Shown piece by piece: positions 8,171 through 17,300 of a stretch of 64,000 bases of DNA (position 1 is the stretch's first letter; the number at the start of each line of letters is the position of its first letter). The position numbers and the translations under genes are program-made. The notes beneath the pieces were generated by a model that searched no databases, was not told where the DNA came from, and worked only from the letters and a program-made list of their open reading frames with translations. The stretch is from an uncultured Bacteroidia bacterium (GTDB taxonomy: Bacteria; Bacteroidota; Bacteroidia; Bacteroidales; UBA932): the NCBI GenBank assembly GCA_902768665.1, contig CACXMA010000007.1, positions 1 through 64,000 on the forward strand. Reading direction: 5' to 3'.

Positions 8171-9088
8171 TTAGTAGAGGGTCTCCATCGTAACGGCCTT
8201 CCAGCGGGGCAGGGAGTCGTCCGTGAGGGTGGCGTCGGTGCGGCGGGAGATGCCGAGCGTGCAGTCCTTCTCGAGGAACTCCTTCTCGATGGGCCAGAGA
8301 TAGTCCATGTAGGCCGCAACGTCGTGGGTGCTGCCCTCGAAGCGCCAGATGTGGCAGTCCCAGCCTTTCTTGCTGAGCTGCTTGGCGATGAAGCTGCTGC
8401 CCCAGATGCCCTTGCCGAAAAAGCCGAAGCGCTTGTAGGCGACGGCGCCGTCCTCCGTGCCGTGGAAGAGCAGCATCGGGCAGGGCGCCTGCTTGAATTT
8501 CGGCTTGCCGCTGGTACTGATGATGGCTCCGGCGAAACTCATCACGCCCTTGAAGCGGATGCCCGCGGGGGCTTTTCCATTGGCGACGGCATATACCGAC
8601 GCGAGGGAGATGATGGCACCGGCCGAACTGCCGGCCAGGACGACGTTGTCCGTGTCCACGCTGAGTTCGGGATGGGCGGCGAGGAATTCCATGGCGGAGA
8701 AGACGTCCTCGACGCCGACATCCTGCGACAGCCGGAAGCGGTCGGCGGCCTTGAAGGCCCCGGAGAGCCCTTTCCCGACCTTATATCCTTTCATGCCGAG
8801 GCGGTAGTCGATGGCGACCACGCCATATCCGTCGGCGTTCAGCCGCTCGAACCAATGCCGCACGAACGGATCGCTGCGGCGTCCGCCGATGAATCCGCCG
8901 CCGAAAACGAACAGGACGGTCGGCTTTTCATGGTCGCCCAGGACGGTCTCGGCGCCAGCTGCGGGATAGTAGATATCGAGATAGAGCGCGCAGGTGTCGC
9001 GCTGGACGAACAGGTGGGTCTCCTGCGCCCGGGCGGAAAAACCGGCACAGAGGAGGGCCAGAAGCAGAAGGATGCGGAATCGTTTCAT
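8171..9088 (-). CDS. secreted alpha/beta hydrolase (esterase/lipase-like)
   Basis: This encodes 305 residues with a signal peptide ending A-R-A-Q near residue 22. The oxyanion-hole motif FVFGGGFIGGRR is near residue 63. The nucleophile elbow is G-S-S-A-G-A near 155. A candidate acid is in FHGTEDGAV and a candidate His in EGSTHDV. This is the hormone-sensitive-lipase/carboxylesterase layout. It is probably a periplasmic esterase; substrate unknown. It is the first gene of a two-gene unit with the DMT transporter and is transcribed away from the flippase gene. Confidence 0.85.
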   Translation of the reverse strand: MKRFRILLLLALLCAGFSARAQETHLFVQRDTCALYLDIYYPAAGAETVLGDHEKPTVLFVFGGGFIGGRRSDPFVRHWFERLNADGYGVVAIDYRLGMKGYKVGKGLSGAFKAADRFRLSQDVGVEDVFSAMEFLAAHPELSVDTDNVVLAGSSAGAIISLASVYAVANGKAPAGIRFKGVMSFAGAIISTSGKPKFKQAPCPMLLFHGTEDGAVAYKRFGFFGKGIWGSSFIAKQLSKKGWDCHIWRFEGSTHDVAAYMDYLWPIEKEFLEKDCTLGISRRTDATLTDDSLPRWKAVTMETLY

Positions 9089-9146
9089 GATCGGACAATT
9101 GGGCCTGCAAGTTACGCAAAAAATAGGAGAATCGCGGCAAAATGCT

Positions 9147-9155
9147 TATTTTTGC
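9147..9155 (+). promoter_or_regulatory. -7 box of the flippase gene
   Basis: TATTTTTGC fits TAnnTTTG and lies 22 bp before ATG 9178, leaving a leader of roughly 15-18 nt. A -33 TTG at the usual distance was not found. Confidence 0.5.
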
Positions 9156-9177
9156 TATCGCTTAATCCGGCTACGCG

Positions 9178-10659
9178 ATGGCGAATTTCAAATCCCTGGC
9201 CAAAGACACGGCCATTTACGGTCTCAGCAGCATCATCGGGCGGTTCCTCAATTACCTGCTCGTGCCGCTCTATACCTATAAGATATCTGCGGAGAGCGGC
9301 GGCTACGGCGTCGTGACGAACCTCTACGCCTATACGGCCCTGCTGCTGGTCATCCTCACCTTCGGCATGGAGACGACCTTCTTCCGCTTCGCCAACAAGG
9401 ACGACGAGGACCCGAAGCTGGTCTTCTCGACAATCCTCCGCATGGTCGGTTCCGTGGCGCTGGGCTTTCTCGCGCTGGTGTTTGTCTTCATCAAGCCGCT
9501 CTCCGCGGCCATGGGCTACGCCGAGCACCCTTCCTATGTCTGGACCCTCGCCATCATCGTGGCTCTGGACGCCTTCCAGGCCATCCTTTTCTCCTATCTG
9601 CGGTATAAGAAGCAGCCGCTGAAATTCGCCGCCCTCAAGCTCCTGTTCATCTTCCTGAGCATCGGGCTGAACCTCCTCTACTTCGTGGTCCTGCCCTGGC
9701 TGGCCGGCAGGGGATATGCGCTCCCGGCATGGCTCTACAATCCTTCCGTCGGTGTCGGTTATGTCTTCTATATCAACCTTTTCTGCACGGCCTTCGTGAC
9801 CCTTTTCTTCCGCCGGGAGATCAGGGGCATCCTCGGCGGATTCGACCGGGGACTCATGAAGCGGATGCTCGCCTACAGCTGGCCGCTGCTGCTGCTCGGC
9901 ATCGCCGGCATCCTCAACCAGACCGCCGACAAGATTCTCTTCCCGCACATCTATCCCGGGGAGGACGCCGACACGCAGCTCGGCATCTACGGCGCCGCCT
10001 CCAAAATCGCCATGATCATGGCCATGATCACCCAGGCCTTCCGCTATGCCTACGAGCCCTTCGTCTTCGGCAGTAGCAAGGACAAGGACAGCCTCGAGAC
10101 CTACTCCAAGGGCATGCGCTACTTCCTCGTCTTCACGCTGCTGGCCTTCCTCGCGGTCATGGCCTACATGAACATCCTCCGCTACATCATCAGCCCCGGC
10201 TACTGGGCCGGCCTTCGGGTCGTCCCCATCGTCATGGCCGCGGAAATCATGATGGGCGTCTATTTCAACCTCTCCTTCTGGTATAAGCTTACGGACAAGA
10301 CGCTCTGGGGCGCCGTTTTCGCCGGCATCGGCTGCAGCGTGCTCATCGCCGTGAACCTCATTTTCGTCCCCCGCTACGGCTACATCGCCTGCGCATGGGG
10401 CGGCTTTGCCGGCTACGGCACGGCCATGGTCCTGTCCTACCTCGTCGGGCAGAAATACCAGAAGATCGACTACAAGCTGCCGCAGCTGCTGCTCTACGTC
10501 GTCATCACGGCTGCCCTCTTCCTGGCGATCCAATGGTCCAACGCCCACCTCGGCATGCTCGCCGCCCTCGCCGTCAACACCGCCCTGCTTCTTCTTTTCG
10601 CCGCCTACGTGGCCGTGAAGGAGCTCCGCCCCCTTGTCGCGAAACTCCTTCACCGCTAG
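9178..10659 (+). CDS. polysaccharide biosynthesis flippase (Wzx/MATE-like)
   Basis: This encodes 493 residues and about fourteen predicted membrane helices. The N-terminal LAKDTAIYGLSSIIGRFLNY and LVPLYTYKIS are typical of the polysaccharide_synt family (MVF superfamily). These inner-membrane proteins flip undecaprenyl-linked oligosaccharides or related lipids. No glycosyltransferases are adjacent, so it is not part of an O-antigen or capsule cluster here. It could serve a housekeeping glycan such as the general O-glycosylation system of Bacteroidota (inference). Confidence 0.85.
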   Translation: MANFKSLAKDTAIYGLSSIIGRFLNYLLVPLYTYKISAESGGYGVVTNLYAYTALLLVILTFGMETTFFRFANKDDEDPKLVFSTILRMVGSVALGFLALVFVFIKPLSAAMGYAEHPSYVWTLAIIVALDAFQAILFSYLRYKKQPLKFAALKLLFIFLSIGLNLLYFVVLPWLAGRGYALPAWLYNPSVGVGYVFYINLFCTAFVTLFFRREIRGILGGFDRGLMKRMLAYSWPLLLLGIAGILNQTADKILFPHIYPGEDADTQLGIYGAASKIAMIMAMITQAFRYAYEPFVFGSSKDKDSLETYSKGMRYFLVFTLLAFLAVMAYMNILRYIISPGYWAGLRVVPIVMAAEIMMGVYFNLSFWYKLTDKTLWGAVFAGIGCSVLIAVNLIFVPRYGYIACAWGGFAGYGTAMVLSYLVGQKYQKIDYKLPQLLLYVVITAALFLAIQWSNAHLGMLAALAVNTALLLLFAAYVAVKELRPLVAKLLHR

Positions 10660-10666
10660 ATTATTA

Positions 10667-10697
10667 TTTGGTTATTAAATTTTTTTACGTACCTTTG
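10667..10697 (+). promoter_or_regulatory. promoter of the nucleobase permease gene
   Basis: The -33 TTTG (10667-10670) and -7 TACCTTTG (10690-10697) are 19 bp apart, one of the best Bacteroidota promoters here. The expected leader (about 10702-10745) holds two small hairpins: TTGGTC/GACCAA (10699-10716) and GGATT/AATCC just after. They may act in regulation or stability, but they match no riboswitch that I recognise. Confidence 0.65.
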
Positions 10698-10745
10698 TTT
10701 GGTCATTTTGGACCAAGGGATTGCCAATCCAAACCAACCCACCAT

Positions 10746-12101
10746 ATGACAAAACAACAGCAAGCCATCTATGATGCCCGTACGCTAGGCGGCGGCAAGA
10801 TGCTTACCCTCGGTCTCCAGCACATGTTCGCCATGTTCGGAGCCACAGTCCTGGTCCCGGTTCTTACCGGTCTTTCGATGAGTGCCACCTTGCTTTTCGC
10901 AGGTTTGGGCACTTTACTTTTTCACCTTCTGACCAAGATGCGGGTCCCGGCGTTCCTGGGTTCCTCCTTCGCTTTCCTCGGTGGTTACGCAGCGGTCGTT
11001 TCCATGGGAGCGGAAGAAGGCCTCACTGCCGCGGAATCTCTTCCTTATGCCTGCATCGGAGTTTTCTCGGCAGGCATTATTTATTTCATCCTGGCCGGAC
11101 TCTTCGCCCTGTTCGGAGCGAAACGGGTAATGCGCTTCTTCCCGCCGATCGTCACCGGTCCGATCATCATTGCGATCGGTCTGACCCTCAGCGGCAGCGC
11201 TATCGGAAACTGCAACCAGAACTGGTGGATCGCCCTGCTGGCTATCGCCATCATCATCGTGTGCAACATCTGGGGAAAGGGCATGGTCAAGATTATCCCG
11301 ATCCTGCTGGGTGTCCTGGGTTCCTACATCGTAGCGGCCTGCTGTGGCCTGTGTGACTTCTCCGGTGTGAAGGAAGCGGCCTGGGTCGGCCTTCCGTTCG
11401 AGTGGCAGAACACGGCCTTCCATGTGTTTGACGCGCCGAAATGGGGTCTGATCCTGAGCGCCATCATCGCCATCGTCCCGATCTCGCTGGCGACCATGAT
11501 GGAGCATATCGGTGACATGTGCGCCATCTCCTCGACCGTCGGCAAGAACTTCCTCGAGGAGCCCGGTCTGCACCGCACGCTCATGGGCGACGGCGCCGCC
11601 ACCATGCTCGCCTCCTTGTTCGGCGCCCCGGCCAATACAACCTACGGCGAGAATACCGGCGTGCTGAACCTGACGAGAGTCTATGATCCGCGCGTTATCC
11701 GCATCGCCGCGATCTTCGCCATCATCCTGAGCTTCTGCCCGAAATTCAGCGTCCTCATCGGTGCCATGCCCGGCGCGGTCGTCGGCGGTGTCTCCCTCGT
11801 CCTCTACGGTATGATCTCCGCCGTCGGTGTGCGCAACATCGTGGAGAACCAGGTGGACTTCACCAAGAACCGCAACGTCATCATCGCCGCGCTCATCCTT
11901 GTCCTCGCCATCGGTATCAAGTATGGTGCGAACGACGCCATCGACCTCGGCTTCACGAAGCTGAGCGGCCTCGCCGTCGCCGCCATCGTCGGTGTCATCC
12001 TCAATGCCATCCTCCCCGGCAAGGATTACGAATTCGGTGCGAACCCGCAGGGCGACAAGGCCGTCGATTTCGAGCTCAACCGTTTCGAGGGAAAGAAATA
12101 G
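10746..12101 (+). CDS. uraA: uracil/xanthine permease (NCS2 family)
   Basis: This encodes 451 residues with about fourteen membrane segments. The start MTKQQQAIYDARTLGGGKML was chosen because it follows the promoter. In-frame upstream sequence would overlap the flippase gene. NCS2 marks are LGLQHMFAMFGATVLVPVLTGL (helix 1), FFPPIVTGPIIIAIGLTLSG, MMEHIGDMCAIS (conserved Glu) and APANTTYGENTG, the NCS2 signature with a second essential Glu. The order fits uracil:H+ symporters of the UraA type more than purine permeases, but specificity is not proven. A terminator follows at 12139. Confidence 0.88.
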   Translation: MTKQQQAIYDARTLGGGKMLTLGLQHMFAMFGATVLVPVLTGLSMSATLLFAGLGTLLFHLLTKMRVPAFLGSSFAFLGGYAAVVSMGAEEGLTAAESLPYACIGVFSAGIIYFILAGLFALFGAKRVMRFFPPIVTGPIIIAIGLTLSGSAIGNCNQNWWIALLAIAIIIVCNIWGKGMVKIIPILLGVLGSYIVAACCGLCDFSGVKEAAWVGLPFEWQNTAFHVFDAPKWGLILSAIIAIVPISLATMMEHIGDMCAISSTVGKNFLEEPGLHRTLMGDGAATMLASLFGAPANTTYGENTGVLNLTRVYDPRVIRIAAIFAIILSFCPKFSVLIGAMPGAVVGGVSLVLYGMISAVGVRNIVENQVDFTKNRNVIIAALILVLAIGIKYGANDAIDLGFTKLSGLAVAAIVGVILNAILPGKDYEFGANPQGDKAVDFELNRFEGKK

Positions 12102-12138
12102 CAAGCGCCGGAAGGCAAAACTGCTACAACGTTTTATC

Positions 12139-12172
12139 AATCACGCATTTACGCAAAATGCGTGATTTTTTT
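12139..12172 (+). terminator. intrinsic terminator after the permease gene
   Basis: The 12-bp stem AATCACGCATTT/AAATGCGTGATT (12139-12150, 12156-12167) has a 5-base loop and is followed by a T-run. The hairpin also contains TTTACGCA, an 8-mer found again at the promoter of the PUL operon. Confidence 0.85.
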
Positions 12173-12235
12173 CTCATTTTGCGCAATTTCGTGCGGAAAA
12201 AGCGTACAAGGGAGGATTTTTTTTCTAACTTAGCC

Positions 12236-12274
12236 ATGAAAACCACAGAAAAGGCGCAACCACCGCCGGAGTAA
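12236..12274 (+). CDS. possible 12-codon leader peptide upstream of the regulator gene
   Basis: ATG 12236 opens a short frame reading MKTTEKAQPPPE and stop, which ends 17 bp before the regulator start. Three consecutive prolines are a known ribosome-stalling sequence relieved by EF-P, so a leader role is conceivable. At this length the frame could easily arise by chance. Confidence 0.2.
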   Translation: MKTTEKAQPPPE

Positions 12275-12291
12275 CACAAAACAGCCTAGTT

Positions 12292-13458
12292 ATGCGTCTT
12301 TTGTTCATAACTGATTTTACGGAACAATTCGCCTATCGGCTCCTGCAGGGCGTGCTTCATTATGCCGATGAGACGGAACAGTGGGTTGTCTGCAAAATGC
12401 CGCCGTCCCATAAGAAGAAGATGGGTATCGGGGGAGTGCTGGATTATGCCAAACGCTGGCGTGCTGATGTCATCATCGGTCAGTTCGAGCCGGAGGATGA
12501 TGTCCTGAAACTGCGTGACAGCGGCATCGTTACCATCGCACAAGACTATATCTCCAAGTTCGATTGCATACCGAATATCACCGCCGATTACGAAAAGACC
12601 GGCGAGATGGCGGCCAGCCGTTTCCTTTCCCGCGGCTTCCAGAACTTCGCCTTTTTCGGCCTCAATGGCGTATGCTGGTCGGAAGAACGCTGCGACGGCT
12701 TCCGGCACCGGATCGAAAAGGCTGGCTTCGGCGACAATTTCCACAAATATGACCGCCAGCGCATCGACAACCTCTGGAGTTATGAGCCGGACGTGCTGAT
12801 CGACTGGATCGATTCCCTGCCGAAACCAGTCGCCATCCTTGCGTGCGATGATAACCAGGGCAGCATCCTCCTGCAGGCCTGCAATGTCTGCGGCGTAAAG
12901 ATTCCTTCCGAAGTCGCCATCATCGGCGTCGATAACGACGAAGTGCTCTGCAACATGTCCGCTCCCTCCCTGTCCTCCATCAATATCGATATCGAGGGCG
13001 GCGGTTACGATACGGCCCGGATGGCCGAACGGATGAAAAGGGATCCCTCCTTTTCCGGCGAGGATATTGTCCTGCGCCCGATGAACATCGTTTCCCGCAT
13101 GTCGTCGAATATCTTTGCGACCCGCGATAATGCCATCTTGGCGGCTCTCCAGTTCATCAGCTCGAACATTGATCACAAAATCAGCGTGAAAGATGTGCTG
13201 GCGCAGATCCCGTTGTCCCGCCGCCTGCTGGAGCAGCGCTTCCTCAAGGAAACCGGTACGACGCTCTATCAGTATATCACCCAGTTGAGGATGGATCGTT
13301 TCGCCCAGCTCCTGCTCGAAAGCAACGATTCCATCTCCAACATCGCCATTCGCATGGAAGAAGATGACACAAAGAGCATATCCCGCCGTTTCCTGGCCGT
13401 GAAGGGATGTACGCCATCCGAGTTCAGAAAGCGCGAATTGCGTAAATTGGGTATTTAA
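12292..13458 (+). CDS. XylR-type AraC family transcriptional regulator with LacI-like sensor domain
   Basis: This encodes 388 residues. The N-terminal part (about 1-275) is a periplasmic-binding-protein-like sugar sensor as in XylR/LacI, with ITADYEKTGEMAASRFLSRG, LACDDNQGSILLQACN and VAIIGVDNDEVLCNMS, the usual LacI-type hinge strands. The C-terminal 100 residues are two AraC helix-turn-helices (KDVLAQIPLSRRLLEQRFLKETG and a more divergent second one). It is cytoplasmic and binds DNA in response to a sugar. Although this architecture is usually annotated XylR, the gene is beside the amino-sugar PUL and 28 kb from the xylose operon. It is therefore more likely the PUL activator, sensing GlcNAc or a related sugar. 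Confidence 0.85.
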   Translation: MRLLFITDFTEQFAYRLLQGVLHYADETEQWVVCKMPPSHKKKMGIGGVLDYAKRWRADVIIGQFEPEDDVLKLRDSGIVTIAQDYISKFDCIPNITADYEKTGEMAASRFLSRGFQNFAFFGLNGVCWSEERCDGFRHRIEKAGFGDNFHKYDRQRIDNLWSYEPDVLIDWIDSLPKPVAILACDDNQGSILLQACNVCGVKIPSEVAIIGVDNDEVLCNMSAPSLSSINIDIEGGGYDTARMAERMKRDPSFSGEDIVLRPMNIVSRMSSNIFATRDNAILAALQFISSNIDHKISVKDVLAQIPLSRRLLEQRFLKETGTTLYQYITQLRMDRFAQLLLESNDSISNIAIRMEEDDTKSISRRFLAVKGCTPSEFRKRELRKLGI

Positions 13459-13504
13459 TAACGCAGTTTACGCAGGGCCTTGGCCCTGATCTCGTTATAT
13501 TTGC
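13439..13504 (+). promoter_or_regulatory. PUL operon promoter with candidate operators
   Basis: The -7 box TATATTTGC (13496-13504) precedes ATG 13528. Upstream are TGCGTAAA (13439-13446) and its reverse complement TTTACGCA (13467-13474), the latter preceded by another ACGCA (13461). There is also a palindrome CAGGGCC-TT-GGCCCTG (13473-13488) over the -33 position. Paired half-sites suit the adjacent AraC-type regulator. The assignment is inferred from position and repetition only. Confidence 0.5.
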
Positions 13505-13527
13505 AACACTAACCAAATGATAATAAC

Positions 13528-14349
13528 ATGTTATTAGGTATCGACATCGGCGGAACCACCATCACATTCGGTCTCGTTGACGGGACCTCCATCGTGAAGC
13601 GTGTCCGTATCCCTTCCTTTCCTGCCGGTGCCACGCTGGAGGAAACGCTGGAGTATCTTTCCAACGGAATATCCTCCGTGCTGACCTCTCAAATCGAACG
13701 GATCGGCGTGGGAGTTCCCACCCTTGTCGATGTTTCCCGCGGAATCGTTTATAACGCTGCCAACATCCTCTCGTGGACGGAAGTTCACCTGAAGGAATAC
13801 CTGGAGAACCGCTTCAGCATCCCGGTATCGGTCAACAACGACGCCAATTGCTTTACGCTGGGGGCCGCCGCTCAGGTTGACCGTCCCGAGGCGACCGTAG
13901 TAGGCATAACGCTCGGTACCGGTACTGGCGTCGGCATTGTCACGGGCGGTAAACTCTTCTGCGGAGACCATTGCGGGGCCGGTGAAATCTGCTCCTTGCC
14001 CTACAAGGGCGACATCCTCGAAGCCTTCTGTTCCAAGCAGTTCTTCGAGAGCCGCGGGTGGAACAGCAAAAAAGCTGACGAGGCAGCCCGAAGCGGAGAC
14101 ACCCAGGCCCTTGCTCTATTCGAAGAATTCGGCTTCCACCTCGGATATCTGCTGTCCGTGGTTATGTACGCCTATGACCCGTCCGTCATCGTACTCGGCG
14201 GCGGCGTGGCAAACGGCCATTCCCTTTTCTACGAATCCATGATCCGCTCACTCCGCCGGCACTATGGATACCCCCATGTCCTGGAGCATCTCGATATCCG
14301 GATCATGGCCGGCGAAGAAGCTGCCCTTGTCGGAGCCTCCCTTTTGTAA
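13528..14349 (+). CDS. ROK family sugar kinase (probable GlcNAc/glucose kinase)
   Basis: This encodes 273 residues. The ATP phosphate-binding loop is GIDIGGTTITFGLV at the N-terminus. The catalytic base is Asp105 in VNNDANC. The ROK segment GITLGTGTGVGIVTGG and sugar-binding H148/E153 in HCGAGEICS are present. The usual zinc-binding CxCGxxGCxE cluster after that Glu is absent, as in the zinc-free ROK kinases of Bacteroides. It phosphorylates a hexose or N-acetylhexosamine in the cytoplasm. As first gene of the PUL, just upstream of the GH2/GH20/GH18 enzymes, GlcNAc or GlcN released by them is the likely substrate (inference). Confidence 0.85.
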   Translation: MLLGIDIGGTTITFGLVDGTSIVKRVRIPSFPAGATLEETLEYLSNGISSVLTSQIERIGVGVPTLVDVSRGIVYNAANILSWTEVHLKEYLENRFSIPVSVNNDANCFTLGAAAQVDRPEATVVGITLGTGTGVGIVTGGKLFCGDHCGAGEICSLPYKGDILEAFCSKQFFESRGWNSKKADEAARSGDTQALALFEEFGFHLGYLLSVVMYAYDPSVIVLGGGVANGHSLFYESMIRSLRRHYGYPHVLEHLDIRIMAGEEAALVGASLL

Positions 14350-14364
14350 AACCTATTGCTTGAT

Positions 14365-17300
14365 ATGAAACGATTCGCCCTTCTCTTAACGGTTCTGCTG
14401 CCGTTCAGCGCCCTGGCACAGACATCCCTTTCTTCCTGGCAGATGCAGCGCCAGGGAGACACCCGGTCCTATGACGTGACCGTCCCCGCAACGGTGGCCG
14501 GCGCTCTCAACGAAGCTGGCGCATTCGGCCCCAATGTCCTGGACGAAGCCCGTTACAAGACCATTGATACCAGGCAGTTCGATGATCCGTGGGTGTTCAT
14601 GACCCGCTTCAATCTCGAAAAAGGACTCCGTCATATTCTCCGTTTCGAAGGCCTGAATTATGCCGCGGACATCCGCTTCAACGGCAAGTTGATCGCTTCG
14701 GCCGATACAACCTACGGCACCTTCTGTGTCCGGGAGTTCGATATCACCTCCCTCGCCAAGAAGCGCTACAATACGCTGGAAGTGACGGTTCACAAGGCTC
14801 CGGAAGCCTGCCTCAACACAGGGTTTGCGGACTGGAACCCCCGTCCCGTAGACGAGAACATGGGCATTATCCGCCCGGTCCTGCTGATTTCCACACCGGA
14901 TGTCCAGATCCAGGACATCTATGTCAAACCGATTGTCAATCCGAAGAATCTCAAAGAAGCTTCGTTCGAGGTGTTGACGACCCTCGTCAACCGCAGTGCG
15001 AAGCCTGTGACACATACGCTCGAAGGTAAGTACGACGACGGAGGATCCTTCTCCGAGAAAGTAACGCTCGCCGGCGGCGAGACCCGTCTTGTCAAGCACA
15101 TCGAGAAAGTCGCGAATCCACGTATCTGGTGGAGTTGCGACATGGGTACGCCCGAGATGTATACACTGTCGGTGCGTGTCGGCGACCAGCAGCGCAGCGT
15201 CCGTTTCGGCCTTCGCGACATTTCCTCCGAGGTTGATGTCTACGGTCACCGCCTGTTCTATCTCAACGGTCGACCCGTTTTCCTCAAGTCCGCGGGTTGG
15301 ACCGACGACATCTTCCTCCAGGATACCCCGGAGAAACTCCGCACCCAGGCCCTCTTTGTCAAGGACATGGGGCTCAACTGCATCCGCTTCGAGAACATCT
15401 GGGGCAAGGATGACACCATCTATGATATCTGCGACGAGCTGGGTCTGCTGACCTTTGTCGGCTGGAGCTGCCAGTGGGAATGGAAGAGCTACTGCGGTAT
15501 CCCGGAGACCAAAGGGTTCGGCTGCATCAACGACCCTCAGACCGAGGCCCTTGCCATCCGTTATTTTCATGACCAGGTGATCCGCCTGCGGAACCATCCC
15601 TCGCTTATCGCCTGGCTGACCGGATCGGACCGCATCCCGAACGAACGCCTTGAAAAGGAGTACTTAAAGATTTATAGCAAGGAAGACTACCGCCCGTATG
15701 TCTGCTCTGCCAAAGGCCTGACCTCCCTCGCCGGTCCTTCCGGCACCAAGATGGAGGGCCCGTATGAATATGTCGGTCCCGACTACTGGTGGGTAGACAC
15801 GCAAAACGGCGGCGCCTATGGTTTCAACACGGAGACCGGCGTCGGCATGAACATCCCGCAGGCGGAGTCCGTCCGGCGCATCGTCGGCGAGGACCACACC
15901 TGGCCGCTCGACGGCAACTGGGATTTCCACTGCACGGCTTCCACCACAGCGATGAACAGTCCGAAAATGGCCGTCGATGTGATGACGGCGATGTACGGTG
16001 CCCCGACCGGTTTCGGCGATTTCATGCACAAGGCTCACGTCCTCGACTACGACGGCACCCGTGCCATGTACGAAGCCTTCCGCTGCAATATCCCCCGAAC
16101 CACGGGTATCGTCCAGTGGATGCTCAACAGCGCCTGGCCGTCCCTCTACTGGCAGCTGTACGACTGGTATCTCGTTCCTACGGCCGGTTATTACGGCACC
16201 AAGAAGGCCTGCGCCCCTTACCAGTTGGTCTTTAATTACAAGGATAACAGCGTCTGGGCCGTCAATGACAGTGCGCCGGAGAAGGAGCTGAAGGCCGTTA
16301 TGAAGATTTACTCCCCAGACGGAACGACCCGCACTGAGCGCCGTGAGGCGGAATTCTCCCTCAAAGCCCGGGAGCCGAAGATGGTTTTCGACGGCATTGA
16401 AGGCCCGTGTTTCGTTTACCTCGAGCTGCGCCGCGGAGACCATACCGTCGCGGACAACTTCTACTGCATCCCCGAGAAGAACAATACCTACAAATGGAAC
16501 AAGGCCAACTGGTACCTGACACCGATTACGGAGTACAGCGACCTGTCCTTCGTCTCCGCCCTGGCCCCGGCCGATGTCAAGATGAAGGCGGAACCCCGTA
16601 CGGGCAGCTACAAGATCACCCTTGAGAACGAATCCGACGTCATCGCCTATCAGATCAGCGTCAAGGCGCTGAGCGGTCGCGGCGAACTTCTCCCCGGCAT
16701 CATCTGGACGGACAATTTCGTTACGATCCTGCCCCACGAGTCCAAGGTTGTCCGCTGCACCATTCCCGAGGGAACCCCGACCCCGTACTTCGACATGGAC
16801 GGCTGGAACCTTCCTGCCAAAGCGGAGGATCCGCTGGACCGCGCACAGTCGAAGTATGCGACTTATAGCTTCAGCCAGGATGACGTCTACCGCGTGGATA
16901 CGCCTTACGAGACCGTTACCGTGAAGCAGCCCAAAGGCAAAAAGGTCAAGAATGTCATCATGATGATCGGTGACGGGATGGGCTTTGAGCACATTTCATG
17001 CGGATGGGTCACCAACGGCGGCTCGCTCAACATGGAGCAGATGCCTTATTTCGGGTCCTCCCGTACGACCGCGGCCGATAAGCTCATTACCGACTCCTGC
17101 GCCGGCGGAACGGCTCTGGCCTGCGGCGAGAAGACCAACTACGGCTATATCGGCATCGACACGGACGCCAAGCCCATGGTTTCCGCCCTTCATGTCGCCC
17201 AGTCCAAGGGAATGAAGACGGGTGTGACCGTTACTTGCCGTATCAACGACGCGACCCCTGCCGACTTCTGCGTACACAGTCCCTCCCGCAAGCTGGAGGA

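Noticed and set aside
7136-9316. A 726-codon plus-strand open frame across the DMT transporter and esterase
   Set aside because: The translation is Glu/Gly/Ala-rich without motifs and lies antisense to two well-supported genes.
12236-12274. Considering the PPP-containing mini frame as a firm leader peptide
   Set aside because: Twelve codons with no conserved partner structure is within chance expectation, so it is kept only as a low-confidence feature.
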